Origin: Kingdonia uniflora
Lineage: Eukaryota > Streptophyta > Magnoliopsida > Ranunculales > Circaeasteraceae
Direction: 5' to 3'
Length of the DNA stretch: 64,000 nucleotides
Assembly: GCA_014058105.1 (NCBI GenBank)
Contig: JACGCM010001655.1
Coordinates: forward strand, 1,364,001-1,428,000
Shown here in pieces: positions 31,056 to 43,391 of the stretch (the stretch's first letter is position 1; each line of letters opens with the position of its first letter). Under the pieces are notes generated by a model. That model was not told the DNA's origin and made no database searches. It worked only from the letters and a program-made list of their open reading frames with translations. A program made the translations under genes and the position numbers.

Positions 31056-31745
31056 TCATTTGCTGATAAGGTTGCCCAAAAATTTTCCATACGAAACGTT
31101 AAACTGGCATATGTCTGGGTTTAGTTTTATGTTATATGAGCAAAGTATCGAAGGGACTTCTGTTAGGTCTTGGATATGAGTCTGGTTTGGGAGGATCTTG
31201 CATAACATGTCGTCGATGTAAACTTTGATCGACTTGCCAAGCAAGGGTCTAAATATGGTTGTGACAAGGCGTTGGTAAGTACCTCCCGTATTTTTAAGGC
31301 CGAAGGGCATAACATTGAAATAGTAAAGGCCTTGTTTAGTAATAAAGGAAGTTTTAAGTTGATCTTCGGGGAGGAGGGGTACCTGATTGTAACCCGAAGC
31401 GGCGTCCATCATTGATAGGCGCTCGTGTCCAGCAGTGGCATCGAGAAGTACTAAAATAGTCGGGAGAGGGAAACTGTCCTTCGGTGTATGTTTGTTGAGA
31501 TCTGTGAAGTCGAAGCAGATCCTGATCTTGCCGTTCATCTTGGAAACTGCCATAATGTTTGATATCCAGTCAGCGTACTTCACTTCTCTGATAAAACCTG
31601 TGGCTATGAGCTTGTCCACTTTAAGGTTCACTGCTTCTCGATGTCGTGGTGCCAGGTTACGTTTCTTTTGTTTGACTGCTGAGGAATAGGGAATAAGGTC
31701 GAGGCGATGGCACGCCAAGTTGGGTTCGACACCAGGCATCTCCTA
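31056..31745 (-). pseudogene. E4 reverse transcriptase
   Basis: A 227-codon open frame, starting PGVEPNLACHRLDL. It has FIREVKYADWISNIMAVSKM, ICFDFTDLNKHTPKDSFPLP, SMMDAASGYNQVPLLPEDQL, MPFGLKNTGGTYQRLVTTIF, and the catalytic VYIDDMLC at about 31205-31225, then the thumb (LNPDICQF). All polymerase motifs are intact in this stretch, the best preserved RT in the window. Upstream the leader is broken by stops, and downstream the connection domain has stops. Confidence 0.9.
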
Positions 31746-32019
31746 GAACGTCCATGTAAAGAGATCTTTATTTGTTTGAAGGAAATTCGTAAGCTCGAGG
31801 CACTCCGCATCATCAAGAAAAGTTCTGATGAATATACCTTAACAAGGACCGTCGAGTTCGATATAAACAAGGTCCGATGGGTTGGGAGGTTTCTGTCGAA
31901 GGTGTAGGGATAGAAAGAGACAGTGATTGCTATGGGCGGCTTATGAGTTTTTGGGTCTAATCGATCTCCGGGTGCTCGCATGAACGGGCGAGGCGTTGGG
32001 AGCCTTTCAAGTTCCAAGT

Positions 32020-32420
32020 ACCTTCGGGAGTGGTAAAATGAAAGGTCTGGTGGTAGGTCGAAGGTATCGCACGCATGCCATGGAGCCAATCCCGTCCGAG
32101 TATACCGAGGTATTGAGACTTCTTATCGATGATAAGGAAGCTGGTTTAAAGGGTGATGGGGCCTGTGGTGACAGATAGGCTGATACGACCAGCAGCAACT
32201 TCGGTGACCCCATTGAAGCCTTTCAATTTGACATTAGCAGCGGTGATGAGGTCGGTTTTCATCATTTTTTCGACGGTTGGGAGAAACAGGACATCAGCTG
32301 CGCTCCCTGTGTTTATGAGCATTGTATAGAGGATGAGGTTTTCCATCTTAATCATAATGACTAGTGAATCGGAATGGAGAAAATGGATGTGTGAAGTGTC
32401 ACAGTCGATGAAAGAAATGC
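32020..32420 (-). pseudogene. E4 aspartic protease
   Basis: Minus strand: IHFLHSDSLVIMIKMENLIL, then YTMLINTGSAADVLFLPTVE, KLKGFNGVTEVAAGRISLSV and LGILGRDWLHGMRAIPS. The active-site triad reads NTG, with Asn in place of the catalytic Asp, so this retropepsin would be inactive. The LGR.WLH end motif is kept. Confidence 0.82.
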
Positions 32421-32479
32421 CTTTGAGGCGAGGGTGACGGCTTGGTTATGGTAGGAGTGTGGGAAGTTTCTTCTGGTAG

Positions 32480-34140
32480 GTTAGTTTGTAATATTCTCTG
32501 ATGTGCTTTCATTTTCTTTTGGAACATCCGCTGTCTATGTTGTTGACTTCGATAAGGCATGATCTGCAGATATGTACCACAGCTGGGTCAGCAGTAGGGG
32601 TAGATTGAGGTTGTAGGTAAGACCCGTCGAGGTAGCTAGGAAGGCTGGTAATATATTGGTATAGACAACCTGCTTTGAGGATGAGTTCGAGAGAGCGCTG
32701 GAGGGCAAAGTATTTGTTGGTATGGTGGCAATGACATTTATGATTCGTGTAATAAGGTTCGCCTGCTCTAACTTCGATAGGGAAAGGGTTGTGCCAAATG
32801 GGGTTTGCCTATATACGTGGTAGAAGGGTAATGAGGGGGGCAGTGAGTGTAGGCAAAACGGGCTTTGGTCGCTTCTTGGGAGCTTCGACACTGTTATCAA
32901 AGTTAGGGCGCTTGCGGCTCTTAGTCTCCTATAAGACAGGATCGATCAGGGGTATTGGAGTAGAATGTGGGTTTTTCCGAGGTTCATTAAAGAGGGTGAT
33001 GTTCGAAGGCTGGCTTTGTTTGCGGGATTCTTGAAGGCTCTCGTGGTCGATATAACCATTGACCTTCGAGAGCATCTCTTCGAGAGTTTTAGGTTTGTGG
33101 AGAACTAGGTGTTATTTTACTCGACTGTGATCAGGCAGGGCATTCGAGTATGCGAGTATAGCATTTGCGCAGTCAAGGTTCTTTATTTTCTGTGATTCGT
33201 CGAGGAATCGTTTGGTGAAGGCTTCGAGTGTCTCATTGCTGGATTTTCTGAAATTGAACAGGGCATCAATTCTGACTTCTCTGTCTTTATTGAAGGCAAA
33301 CTGGGCGATAAAAGCTGCGATAGTTGCTCGAAGCTTCATATCGAGCCGTTTGGGAGATTGTGATACCATCGAAGGGGGTTGTCAATAAGGATGGTTGGAA
33401 AAGGCGACATAATAGGTAGTCAGTCGTAGAGTAGAGGATCAGGGCATTTTGGAATTCAAGAATGTGGGATTTTGGGTTTGTGTTGCGGTATTTACTAAGT
33501 TTGGGAGCACAAAAATTGGGGGGTATTTCGATAGCCAAAAATTTGGGGCAAATCGGGTTATTGAGGCGGCTCCAAGAGTTGGTGGCTGGGTTCGCGCTGA
33601 CGCGAATAACTAGTTGTATTTTATGGTCGAAGTCTTACTGTACAACATATGCAGATAAGGGGGAGATGGGGGAGTTCGAAGGTTGTGGAGTCGAGCATGT
33701 GGCATGTATTCGGTACTGTGTTCCCTGAGCCGCTCTCAAGCGGGATGGTGTTTGGGATATATGGAGGAGCGGAGGGTGGAGTCAGAAGAATCTTCTGTGG
33801 GGTGAATCCCGAGGCGAATAGAGCCGGTTGAGGGAATAGTACGAGGAACGCCTTTGGCACCGGTATGAACTGGGGGTATCACAAGTTTTGGTGCGGGTCC
33901 TAGACGGGCGTGGGCAGATACGCACAACGGGTCTGGTGCTTGGGATGGTCGAGCAGCTTCCAGAGGCTATAGTCTCTATAGCTCACGGACGGTGTTGCGC
34001 AGCTTATCGATTGCCTGGTTCTGTCTATTTTTGCCGTCCAGGCGGCTGTTCCATTCAGTTTTCAGCGCCAAGCGGTGGTTTTCATGGTCCTAGTTAAGTT
34101 ATGCATGGTGGCACTCCTCGGCTTGAGTGACTTCTTGAGA
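32480..34140 (-). pseudogene. E4 gag
   Basis: The clearest part is 33369-33112: MVSQSPKRLDMKLRATIAAF and RIDALFNFRKSSNETLEAFT, followed by KRFLDESQKIKNLDCANAIL. Next come an NGYIDHESLQES helix and a Pro/Arg-rich linker (about 32870-32790), then the tail EPYYTNHKCHCHHTNKYFAL (about 32700). The N-terminal part from the ATG near 34130 is broken by stops. The layout is the same as in E3 gag. Confidence 0.75.
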
Positions 34141-34282
34141 TAATAAGGCTATCTGGGCAGCTACTCTATCGATGGAGATGCCAGCCTGGTTTGAACTGGA
34201 ATGGTGGGTGGGTGCTATTGGAGAGAAGTTGTGGATGTTGAAAACAAAGGGAGGGAAAAAAGAAAAGGTGACTGGTAGGGTG

Positions 34283-34301
34283 GAAAGCACAGATGGCACC
34301 A
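34283..34301 (-). other. E4 primer-binding site
   Basis: The minus strand reads TGGTGCCATCTGTGCTTTC immediately next to the LTR. It resembles the E3 site and the common TGGCGCCGTCTGTGGGAA form. Confidence 0.6.
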
Positions 34302-35036
34302 GTTTTAGGGGCGTAACTTCTTTTAGTGGGGAAGTTGGCTCTTACAGCACTGGGCTGATCTTCTATCAAAGGAATACAAGTAAATGATCTAAAGTATGAA
34401 CAAACTAGAGACAAATATTTGTGTAGTGGTCCGAATGTGACACTCTACGACCTCTGATAAGGATTTTTAAGAAGTATTATATTACTGATGAGTCATCGAA
34501 GGTTCGAATACTGGGCTTAACAAAGTGGTCGAAGGTCAACTGCAAGGGGTCTAGGGGGAATTTTTTTAACCCCTCCTTGGCTCCCCATCTCTCCTATTTA
34601 TAGAACAATAGGAAGCTGAGTCACCAAGTACGGGTCAGATTACATGAATATTGTCAGGATATCCCGGCGGGGTATGGGCGTCAGACATGCCTGTATTGTC
34701 ACTGTGACAGTTGTGGGAGGTATTTCTGTACTTTTATACTGGGGCGCAGTGGTTGGGCCTGTCACTATAGCTGCAAGGACCAATCATTGCGCCGGCATGT
34801 CTGGTAAGTTGGCTGCCTGTTCTATCATATTTCGACCGTGTGCAGATATGGTCGAAGGGTTTCTGCTACGATGTGCTAGTCCGTCCGCGAGGCTTGTTTG
34901 GATTCGAAGCTTAGTCTTCAGGGGATGTTTGGAAGGCTTGTCTTGAGGATAGAAAAGGGCCTCAATATATTTGGGCTGGCTGCGATGTAGACTTCGAGTA
35001 TCTGAGGGGGTCGAAGGCTGCGAGTAGGCTACTACA
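34302..35036 (-). repeat. E4 5' LTR
   Basis: 735-bp direct repeat of 26207-26940. The outer end GGCTACTACA meets the E3 flank CCCT, where the E3 RNase H resumes. Confidence 0.92.
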
Positions 35037-35860
35037 CCCTCACCGTGAAATCTTATCCAAACGAGAAAAATCCAGACAAGTCCAGTAATGGTCAGTCACT
35101 CTTGGCGAGCATGACATCTGTTTTGAACCCAAACATTCTGAAGAGCATCAGGCCATAGCAGATTTCCTTACGGACTTCCCCGTAGAAGATCCTGATTGGG
35201 AAGAAGACAGCACAAAAATTTATGAAGAACAGGTCGAAGAAAGGGCAAACTGGATAACTCAAAAGGGGTGACGTCTTTTAGCTGATAGAATCTCTGGACC
35301 CACAGGATCGGGCATCGGAATTGTGCTAATCACACCTTCTAATGATAGAATCAAAAACGCAATCCGATTGAATTTCGAAGCCACCATCAATACAGCCGAG
35401 TATTAGGCAATGATTCACGATCTAGATATCGCTCTAGAGATTGGAGTATCCGACCTGTCCGTATATACAGATTCTTTACTCATTGTATACCATTACATAG
35501 AAAAATTCTAGAAGAATGAAAAAATGATTGATTACGCAGCCGCAGTAGCCGACAAAATTAATAGATTCAAAAAAATTTATATCGAACATTTGCAGCGCAG
35601 AGAAAATAGATATTCTGATTCCCTCACATATCTTGCAGGAGTCCTTGGCTTAGAAGCTCGATATCCCAAGATTGAAGTATTATCAACCCCCTGCATTAAC
35701 ATCATAAGCTCAAATTATGTTAATACTGGGGGCGTTGAAGAGGATGAGGGCAATTGGAGACGACCTTTTCTCAAGTATATTGGGACCAAAAAAAAAATTG
35801 ACAGCAAACTCCCTCAAGACCCCACTGAAAGAAGACGCATACTTGATAATGATAAATGTT
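35037..35860 (+). pseudogene. E3 RNase H (continued) and second RNase H-like domain
   Basis: Continuing from 26206, the frame gives EKSRQVQQW-type sequence after a small shift, then SLLASMT-region equivalents, ADFLTDFPVEDPDWEEDSTK and ERANWITQKG. The second domain follows: RLLADRISGPTGSGIGIVLI, NFEATINTAEY, DLSVYTDSLLIVYHYIEKF, ENRYSDSLTYLAGVLGLEAR. The expected acidic residues are partly present (TDS, and SDSL in place of ADSL). Stops occur after TQKG and after AEY. It ends in a linker with YVNTGGVEEDEGNWRRPFLK. Confidence 0.83.
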
Positions 35861-37007
35861 ACACCGTGGAAAACGGCCTCTTATACAATATTTCGGTCAC
35901 AAGACCGTGTCTCGAATGCTTATCCCACAAAGAAGCTCAAAAATTCTGACAAGAACTACATAAAGGTACTTGTGGTTCCCGCGCAAGTGGAAGATCTCTA
36001 GAAAATTGAGCTCTTACCCAAGGCGTCTTCTGGCCTAAAATGAAAGCTTAAGCCATCGAACTCGTAAGCAAATGCGATGCCTATCAATGTCATGGTCCCC
36101 AAATTCGAGCCCCAGCCTTTGAACTCCATTCCAGCAACGTTGTATGGCCATTTAAAAATTGGGCCCTCGACCTTGTCGACGAATTTTCTACCACACCAGG
36201 AAAATAGAAGCATCCGTTAGTCGTAACGGATTACTTCACTAAGTAGGTAGAGGCAGTTTCTCTGTGCCGCACACGAGAACATGAAGTCATTAAGTTCATC
36301 TGGGAAAATAGCATCATCCATTTCGGCTGCCCCATCTCATCAAGATCGACAATGGACATCAGTTCGTTAGCTCCAAATTCATTGAATTCCTTAATCAGTA
36401 CAACATCATACATTCTCCTTCAAATCCGCATTACCCGCAAGGGAATAGTCAAGCCAAAATTACTAATCACACTATTGTGGATGGGATCAAAAAGTGTTTG
36501 ACATAAAAGAATGGCAATTGGGTCATAGGATTAGGTTTACCATATGTGTAATGGGCTTATCAAACTACATCTCAAGTTTCAAGTGGATGCACGTTGTTCC
36601 TCCTTGCATACGGTATAGAAGCAATCATCCCTACTCAGTATCATCACCCTATTCGCGACTATACCATGACCGATGAAGAAAATGAATTCCAGTTGGCATG
36701 TAATATGAATTGGATCAAGGAAACTCGGGATAGAGCAATCATAAATTTGGGAAGGTATCACCAAGCTTTAGCCCGATCTTATAATAAACGTATTCGTCAT
36801 AGAGAGTTCGAAATCAAGGATCTGGTCCTCCGAGAGGTTCCCAAACATTGCAAATAGCTCAACGCAGGGAAATTATCTAAAAATTAGGAAGGTCCTTTTG
36901 TCGTTATCGAAAAAAGCAGCCTCGGTTCCTGCGACCTCGCCACTGAGCATGGCGAGCACATAACTAACCCTTGGAACACAAGGAGACTAAAGTTGTATTA
37001 CAGATAA
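35861..37007 (+). pseudogene. E3 integrase
   Basis: An HHCC zinc finger is readable (CLECLSHKEAQKF, ELHKGTCGSRASGRSL, SKCDAYQCHGP). The first catalytic Asp is present in WALDLVDEF, followed by VVTDYFTK and VEAV, then a shifted IDNGHQFV region (second Asp), NPHYPQGNSQAKIT (third position), and FLLAYGIEAIIPTQYHHPIR. The C-terminal domain (36594-36857) reads NLGRYHQALARSYNKRIRHR and LVLREVPKH. The protein ends NPWNTRRLKLYYR with TAA at 37005-37007. The first catalytic Asp is intact, but stops and several shifts break the frame. Confidence 0.85.
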
Positions 37008-37239
37008 GAAATTTGTCACAGTGTACTTTTCTTCAATCAATCTATCATTTCGTATAACGATCTCACATCAATAAAATACTTATGTTTGATCCACATACAT
37101 CTGAGTACTTTCTACTATGCCATACAGTACTCTATCTAACACATTCGTCGTACGCCAATCTTACACCAATGAAATACTTGTGTTCGATTGCCCTACATTA
37201 CAGTACTTCTTTTAATATATTCGACAAGTATTTCTATAC

Positions 37240-38095
37240 ACAGATTACAGATCGTTTACTACTCTAGCCAAACCGATCATCTAAATGCATTACAGATCGT
37301 TTATTGCTTCAGCCAAATCGATCATCTAAATACATTATAGATCATTTGTTGCTTCTGCCAAATCAATCATCTAAATAGATTATTGATCATTTGTTGCTTC
37401 GGCCAAATCGATCATATAAATATATTACAAATCGTTTGTTATTCCCACCAAACTGATCATCTAAATACATTACAGATCATTTGTTGCTCTGGCCAAACCG
37501 ATCATCTAAATATATTACAAATCATTTGTTGCTTCGGCCAAATTAATCATCTAAAAACATTACAGATCGTTTGTTGCTTCGGCCAAATCGATCATCTAAA
37601 CAAATTATAGATTGTTTGTTGCTTCGGCCAAATCGATCATCTAAATACATTACAGATCATTTGTTGCTCTGACTAAACCGGTTATCTCAATACATTACAG
37701 ATTATTTGTTCCTTTGGCCAAATCGATCATCTAAATACATTACAAATCATTTATTGCTCCGGCCAAGCCGATCATACAAATATATTACAGATCGTTTATT
37801 ACTTCGGCCAAATCAATCATCTAAACGAATTACAGATCATTTGTTACTTTGGCCAAATCGATCATCTAAATACATTACAGATCATTTATTTCTCTGGCCA
37901 AACCGATCATTTAAATACATTATAGATCGTTTGTTACTTCGGACAAATCGATCATCTAAACAAATTACAGATCATTTATTACTCCGGCCAAACCGATCAT
38001 CCAAATATATTACAGACCGTTTGTTGCTTCGGCCAAATTGATCATCTCATACATCACAGATCATTTTCCACTTTGGCTGAACCGATCACATATCA
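37240..38095. repeat. E3 tandem array, 45-bp period, about 19 copies
   Basis: Unit: about gatcatctaaatacattaca plus gatcgtttgttgcttcggcc and aaatc. The landmark gatcat falls at 37275, 37320 and 37365, a 45-bp spacing that continues to about 38070. Copies differ by a few bases each. Because 45 is a multiple of three, long false open frames (for example 37706-38041) appear. It lies just after the pol end of E3. Confidence 0.95.
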
Positions 38096-38964
38096 CACTG
38101 CCTTGCATATATTATCGTTGATACCTCACACGGTTAGTAGAGTTAAGTGTTTCGTCCTTAACTATTTCTTCATACATCTATATTTTTATCCTTGTTTCGT
38201 ATACATACAACATAATCACATTCCTCATTCTTCACTAGAGTTATCACTTAAATCATTACCCACATTAAAAGGTCCTGCCGCGTCCCGTACAACACTTCTA
38301 TATAACTGCCAATGCATGAATTTTGGTATTCTCCCCACAACAATTTTCTTTCCCTCTCTAACCATGCTCTGTTTAAACGATCCGATTATGGCAATCGTGG
38401 GTTGTAAATATTCAGATCGGATTATCTTTATCTCACATTCTAAACCTTGGGCAATTAAACCAACCTATACCCTCTTACTTTTAGCTTCCAATCTCTTCAA
38501 TTCTGCCGTAAAGAATAATGTTACTGCCACCATCTCTCTCTCGTGACTTTTACTTGCTTCATTTTTAACCTGTTTACTAAGAAGGAGTTTGCTCAGCATA
38601 TGTTGCGCTTCCTTCAGTGCGGTTTCCAGTTGTCGCAATGATCATATACTCATCGTTTTGCACGACACACATCCGAATTCCGAGCTTCTAGCACTATCAT
38701 AAATTTGTGCATATGGTAAATCAAAGATTATATTTATAATAGTTCTTCATAACAACGTAGTACATATAATAGTTGACAAGATTACATCAAGAACGTGGTA
38801 TCTGAGTAAGTTAGATACGTCATTATGTTCTCACAAAAAATAGATTACATTTATCGTTAAACAGTACAAAAGATTGGCCAAAGGAAAATAAGAGTACTCT
38901 ATTTGCGATTCATCCAGATATGAGACGACTGCACCTTATCTCTCACTATCTTCATATTTGACGC
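38096..38964. other. E3 spacer between tandem array and antisense cassette
   Basis: I cannot support a gene. A plus-strand open frame at 38073-38546 has no recognisable motif and begins in the array. On the minus strand a short coiled-coil-like stretch (RQLETALKEAQHMLSKLLLS, about 38640-38570) may be an extra piece of the antisense gene. Confidence 0.4.
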
Positions 38965-41900
38965 CTACACATCTAGCGGCATGGTAAAGGTCACAACCTC
39001 CTGCTGATGTTGTTTATGCCGCATTTGGGGCATTAGACTCTCGACCTCCTCCTCCTCATCTTCTAACGACTCCTCCCACGACCTAGGAATGGGTTGTTCA
39101 ACAACAATTTCTCCTTCACCTCGGGTAAACCACATGTTTTATGCCTTGACATTTTCCACTTCAAAATCCATCCCACATTCCTATACGAACTTCCTAAATG
39201 CATTATCTACCCTAGACAGCTCTCCCCCATAAAACTTAATAACACTGTCTATGTGACGCTCATACTTTGTTCGATCAGCGGCGTTTTGCTCATGATGGAT
39301 ATAGGTGTTCCTTCAATATCATTTGCGCTCTATGCAACCACTGGCATATTATTTTATGTAATACAACTAAAGCCCTCACATCCGCTTCTACCTTCATTCA
39401 AACAGCCACTTCTTTTGATAGCCGCGTTACTAAAGATATTTTTTGCTCTACGTGCTGCAATAGCTCATCCTGTAACCCCTTTAATTCACCCTCTACTTGC
39501 TTTTGGACCTCTATTTGTTCTTTTCTTATCGTAAAAAATAAAATTCTTATGGCCCTCCAATCCTACATAAGGCCAAACGCATCAGATAAAGGTTCCACAT
39601 CACCCCATATAACAGACACACCAGCTCGAGCAGAATACTTTTTTACCTCTAAACTATGACGATTACGTGCTTTTTCGGCTAAAAACATAACTCGAGCTGG
39701 GTCTGGAACTACACCTCTCTCCCTCAAAAGCTCTATATAAGCTTATTTTAACCCTCGTTTACTATATACTTCAACCTCAAAATATAAGGTTAGAGCTACT
39801 AGCATACTCTGACATGTCGCCTTATCACTTGGGTCATTAAAACAAGTAAATTATTTTGGCTTTCGAACTAATATCCCCCTTTCCTCTTCCTGTCTTAACA
39901 CCTCGTCTCTCTCTACTTTTATCTTAGCATATCTATATTGTAGATCATATAACTCTTTAAAAGTTGTCTCTGAATTCAACTTAAATTACCTTCTCTCATA
40001 TTCAGTTTTGTTAAGTATTTTTTGAATACGATCTACGGAGTCCCTCGCTCTACTCAACGACTTCTCCAATTCGGAGTTTGTTTTTCTCAAACAATCTATC
40101 TTCTACATAGATTACAGATATCTTGTTTCAATACACACATTCGAAAAAAAAATTCAAAACATCAGTCAGAATAAAAATTGTGTACGATTATACAGAATAC
40201 TATCACATCCAAATCAAGAGAGCTAAAAAATTAAAGATAGAATACCACAAAACATTTAAAGATACTTATTAATGTCTACCTCAGAAAGAGATTTTAGGAC
40301 CTTATTCGGAGAGGGAACTATTTCAGCACGTTCCACCAGAGGGTCTACCATTTGCTTAATAGTATGGACTGGCTCTATACTGCCTAGAGGATGGACTGAC
40401 GCTTTCTTAGGCAAACTAGAAGTATCACCAGCCATCACTTCCTCCTTGACCTTAGTAGAGAACTCTATCTATTCATATCTACCACTCCAGGTCAGCTCAA
40501 CATCATCAACACTTAATCCAAAAGAATAGTACGATTGGATGAAGTGGTATCTTTTAACTAAGGCTGTTGCAACTGCATCAGTCATGAACATGTCATACTT
40601 TGACAGATTACTATACTTTTTTGTAGTTGCGGTAGCATCTGTAGCCCTCCTCTCTCTCTTCAACAGAAGGTTAGCCTCGAGCTTTTTTCACACGAGCTGA
40701 CTGAGCCTCAAACTTTACCGTCAGAGCGTCAAATTCTTCGCTCCTCCTGTCCAGACATTGTCTTGTCCCCTTCAGCAGCGTTAAGAGTTGCCAGTACAAA
40801 CAAAAAAGAAGATTCAATTCAGCAGTTTCACTTAATTTGAAGACAACATCAAGTAACAATTTTTAAATACAAGCCGTGAACATATGCTCGAGGTACTCAT
40901 CCTTGAGCAGCTGCGAGTTCGTCCCGACCATACGACAGTATTTCTGCTTTAGCTCTTTCATCTTGGCCACATCATGAGGGTTAGTTTAGTGACTGCCCTC
41001 CTCTAAATGCCATTTTCTCTTCAACAACTCTTCTCAGCCTCCCCAAGAGCAGACACGCCCACCTTTGGTTTTTCCTCCACACCACCAGCAGTAGGCTTTG
41101 CGATCTTTTGTTATGTAAGAACAACCCCAGAAGCTGAGGTACTCTACTATACTGGCTTTTGGACCTTACAAGTAATTCATTTGGTAGTTTGAGGTACAGG
41201 AAGTGTAGGATTAAGAACATCAGCAGCAGTCTCTACAGTTTTCCCCTCGACCATAGCTTGTTTTTCTTAAGCTCGCTGAACTTTGGGTGTTACCAAATCT
41301 ACCATATTGTGTCTTCGGAAACCCAATTTACTAAATACCTCTTTTAGCTCATCCGGATCCTGAGCAACACAATCAAATAGGCTGGTCTTATCCAGGGTAG
41401 CCAACAGTTTGGGTCCTGCACATAAATAGAATAACACATTATACGACAATACGAAGACATGTTTATAGGCTATTTGGAGATTGGTCAACATTACGTAATC
41501 AAATTATAATATCTATGATTCATTTCGAGCGCCAGTTCATCTGGAACCCGCATACAGTTACCCTCTACCCACACAAGGTGGTCATTCCATGGCCTACTAT
41601 CAGATTTAAAGTCAAAGAATTTTAGCCTCGCTGAATCACTATAAAGGTAACCACTATTTCAACCTTCCATATACTTTCAATTCTAAAACATTAGCACATT
41701 TTCAGCTATGAATTCCTTCGCACTCCCTTCTTTCCTCCATTTTTCATTCAGTGCCTCACATACCCTCATCATCCCATAAACATTCATATTCAACTGGGCA
41801 GGGCAGCACTGTAACATATTAATAACCACTTTCTGAAAGTAGGTCAATAGAATTTAAAGGCTGTATACGACCTAATTCAAGAATCACAAAAATCCTCCCC

Positions 41901-42808
41901 TCAGACCTGATAACCCAAGCCCATTGTAATACGAGAGGTTAACCTCCTCACTAATACCTCTATCCTTCTTCCACTTTTTCAAACATGGAACTTGATTGTA
42001 TATTGCTTCCCCCCCCCCTTTTCTGGAGACATGGGCTCTAAACCAGAGACCTTGGTCCTCCACGTAACCTCCTCATTCTCCCTGTAATCTATTTTTATTT
42101 TTCCAGTACTTTTTCCCTACTTCCACCGCTTCTAGGTATATGACAAAGACTTTCTCTTTCTCCTTTTTGTCCTCCTCCTCTTTTACGCCCCCAGATCTAC
42201 TGGGCCCTACAACCTCTAAAGTCGTCTCATACTATTAACAGTTTCCTCCATTACACTACACTCGTCCCCCTTCCCTGAATACGACATTTTCTCGAAACTG
42301 GACGAGACTACAAATTTACTAGCAGGAATACTAGGTTTATAACATATACTGAGCCTTCAAATACAAAGACATATTTTATCATTATCGATATACTTCAAAT
42401 AGTAAAAATAGACCCACCATCTACTCAGTCAGCACATCTATTTTCCTAATTCCCAAAACAGAATTGCAAAAAGCACATCATTTCAAAATTCTCTATTCTT
42501 CTCAAACACAAATATTTTTTCTTACAACAGGCAACATACACATGCAACATAACCTACACCACAGGTCTCTCTCAATGAACTTTCAAATTCTCCAAAAAAA
42601 AACCCCACATATTCAAAATACTTATAAAGATAACTAAATCATACAAATTGCCAAATCACAGATTACTCACAAATAAAACATACAGAGTTTTATATTACCA
42701 ACCTGTACTTGTAGAACAACAATCCTCTGTTTTGCCCGGACGTCTTTTCAAAAATGAGCGATCTCATTGTCTCTCCGAGAATCTTCTATCACTTGATGAT
42801 GATCTCAT
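38965..42808 (-). pseudogene. antisense ORF-c of E3
   Basis: Exon 1 (from the ATG at 42808) is Ser-rich (MRSSSSDRRFSERQ), then basic KRRPGKTEDCCSTSTG up to a GT donor near 42700. At about 42290-41570 a region has CPAQLNMNVYGMMRVCEALN, then YLYSDSARLKFFDFKSDS and WNDHLVWVEGN, the counterpart of the E2 Transposase_28-like exon. After a CAG acceptor the next exon (from 41415) is GPKLLATLDKTSLFDCVAQD and GFRRHNMVDLVTPKVQRA. Pro/Ala-rich and coiled-coil pieces follow (KRERRATDATATTKKYSN at about 40660), then an exon with PDPAR and YSARAGVS (about 39720-39600), and an acidic end, SWEESLEDEEEEVESLMPQM, with a stop at about 38965. Stops and shifts occur in most exons. Confidence 0.55.
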
Positions 42809-42916
42809 TCCTATATCACTCTCAGCACTTAAACGTCTCCTCTCCTTGATAATAATATTTATACCACTTTTTCTCTCCTTGCAGCAGTAGATAATTTATG
42901 AGGGAGAGAGAGTCAA

Positions 42917-42925
42917 GTTTTTATA
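42917..42925 (-). promoter_or_regulatory. TATA box of E3 ORF-c
   Basis: The minus strand reads TATAAAAAC, about 117 bp upstream of the ATG at 42808. A second TATAAA-like motif lies at about 42937-42944. Confidence 0.5.
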
Positions 42926-43391
42926 CTCTCCCTTGGTTTATAAAATAACGATTTTTTCTAACACGCGCCAGCCGTCCCTACTATTGCCATAGGCATGTCT
43001 TTCCATTTTAAAACATCATTCAAACTTCTGTGATAACGTCTACTGTCATCACGTCTATCCCTATGGTCTGCCATTCAAAGTTCTACAGCTTTTCCTCAAC
43101 ACAGTACATAACGACCAATCACAATACTTTTATACTCTACCAAGATCGTACAACATTCCTATAATTGCTCAATTTTCAAAATATGAAGATATCAATACAG
43201 TTGATAAAATCTTACAACTGTCTCCCATAATATCCGTACACAAACAGTAAAATAGAATACTTTATTATTTTAATAAGATCGAGATGTCACATACTTTATT
43301 CTCTCATAACCACTCATATTACAATTATTCAAACCTAACTACAGAATACTCCAATCACAGATTACTTCTAATTAGCTTTCATAAGCCGAGC

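Larger units (their letters stand above)
26207..35036 (-). mobile_element. E4: Tat-like LTR retrotransposon nested in E3
   Basis: The LTRs are 26207-26940 and 34302-35036 (734 and 735 bp). The flanks are CCCT at 26203-26206 and 35037-35040; a fifth base A may also be shared. Leaving out E4 and one flank joins the E3 RNase H frame. Minus-strand order: LTR, primer site, gag, protease, RT, RNase H, bridge domain, a short integrase end, then a tandem array, an antisense coding remnant, polypurine tract and LTR. Most of the integrase is deleted. In about 240 bp aligned by eye the LTRs differ at roughly 8% of positions. Confidence 0.92.

Noticed and set aside
32007..34414. numerous 60-90 codon open frames on both strands
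   Set aside because: They overlap E4 gag-protease in other frames. Only frames matching gag or protease motifs were kept.
37706..38041. 111-codon plus-strand open frame of 15-residue repeats
   Set aside because: It is produced by the 45-bp tandem array; other frames are also partly open and there is no known motif. Reported as a repeat, not a gene.
37240..38095. CRISPR-like array
   Set aside because: The units abut without unique spacers and the DNA is a plant retroelement.
38073..38546. 157-codon plus-strand open frame
   Set aside because: It starts in the array, has no recognisable domain, and lies in the untranslated zone of E3. An open frame of this length is possible by chance.
39094..39659. 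two overlapping plus-strand open frames of 130-146 codons
   Set aside because: They are shadows of the E3 antisense ORF-c, which reads on the minus strand with recognisable motifs.
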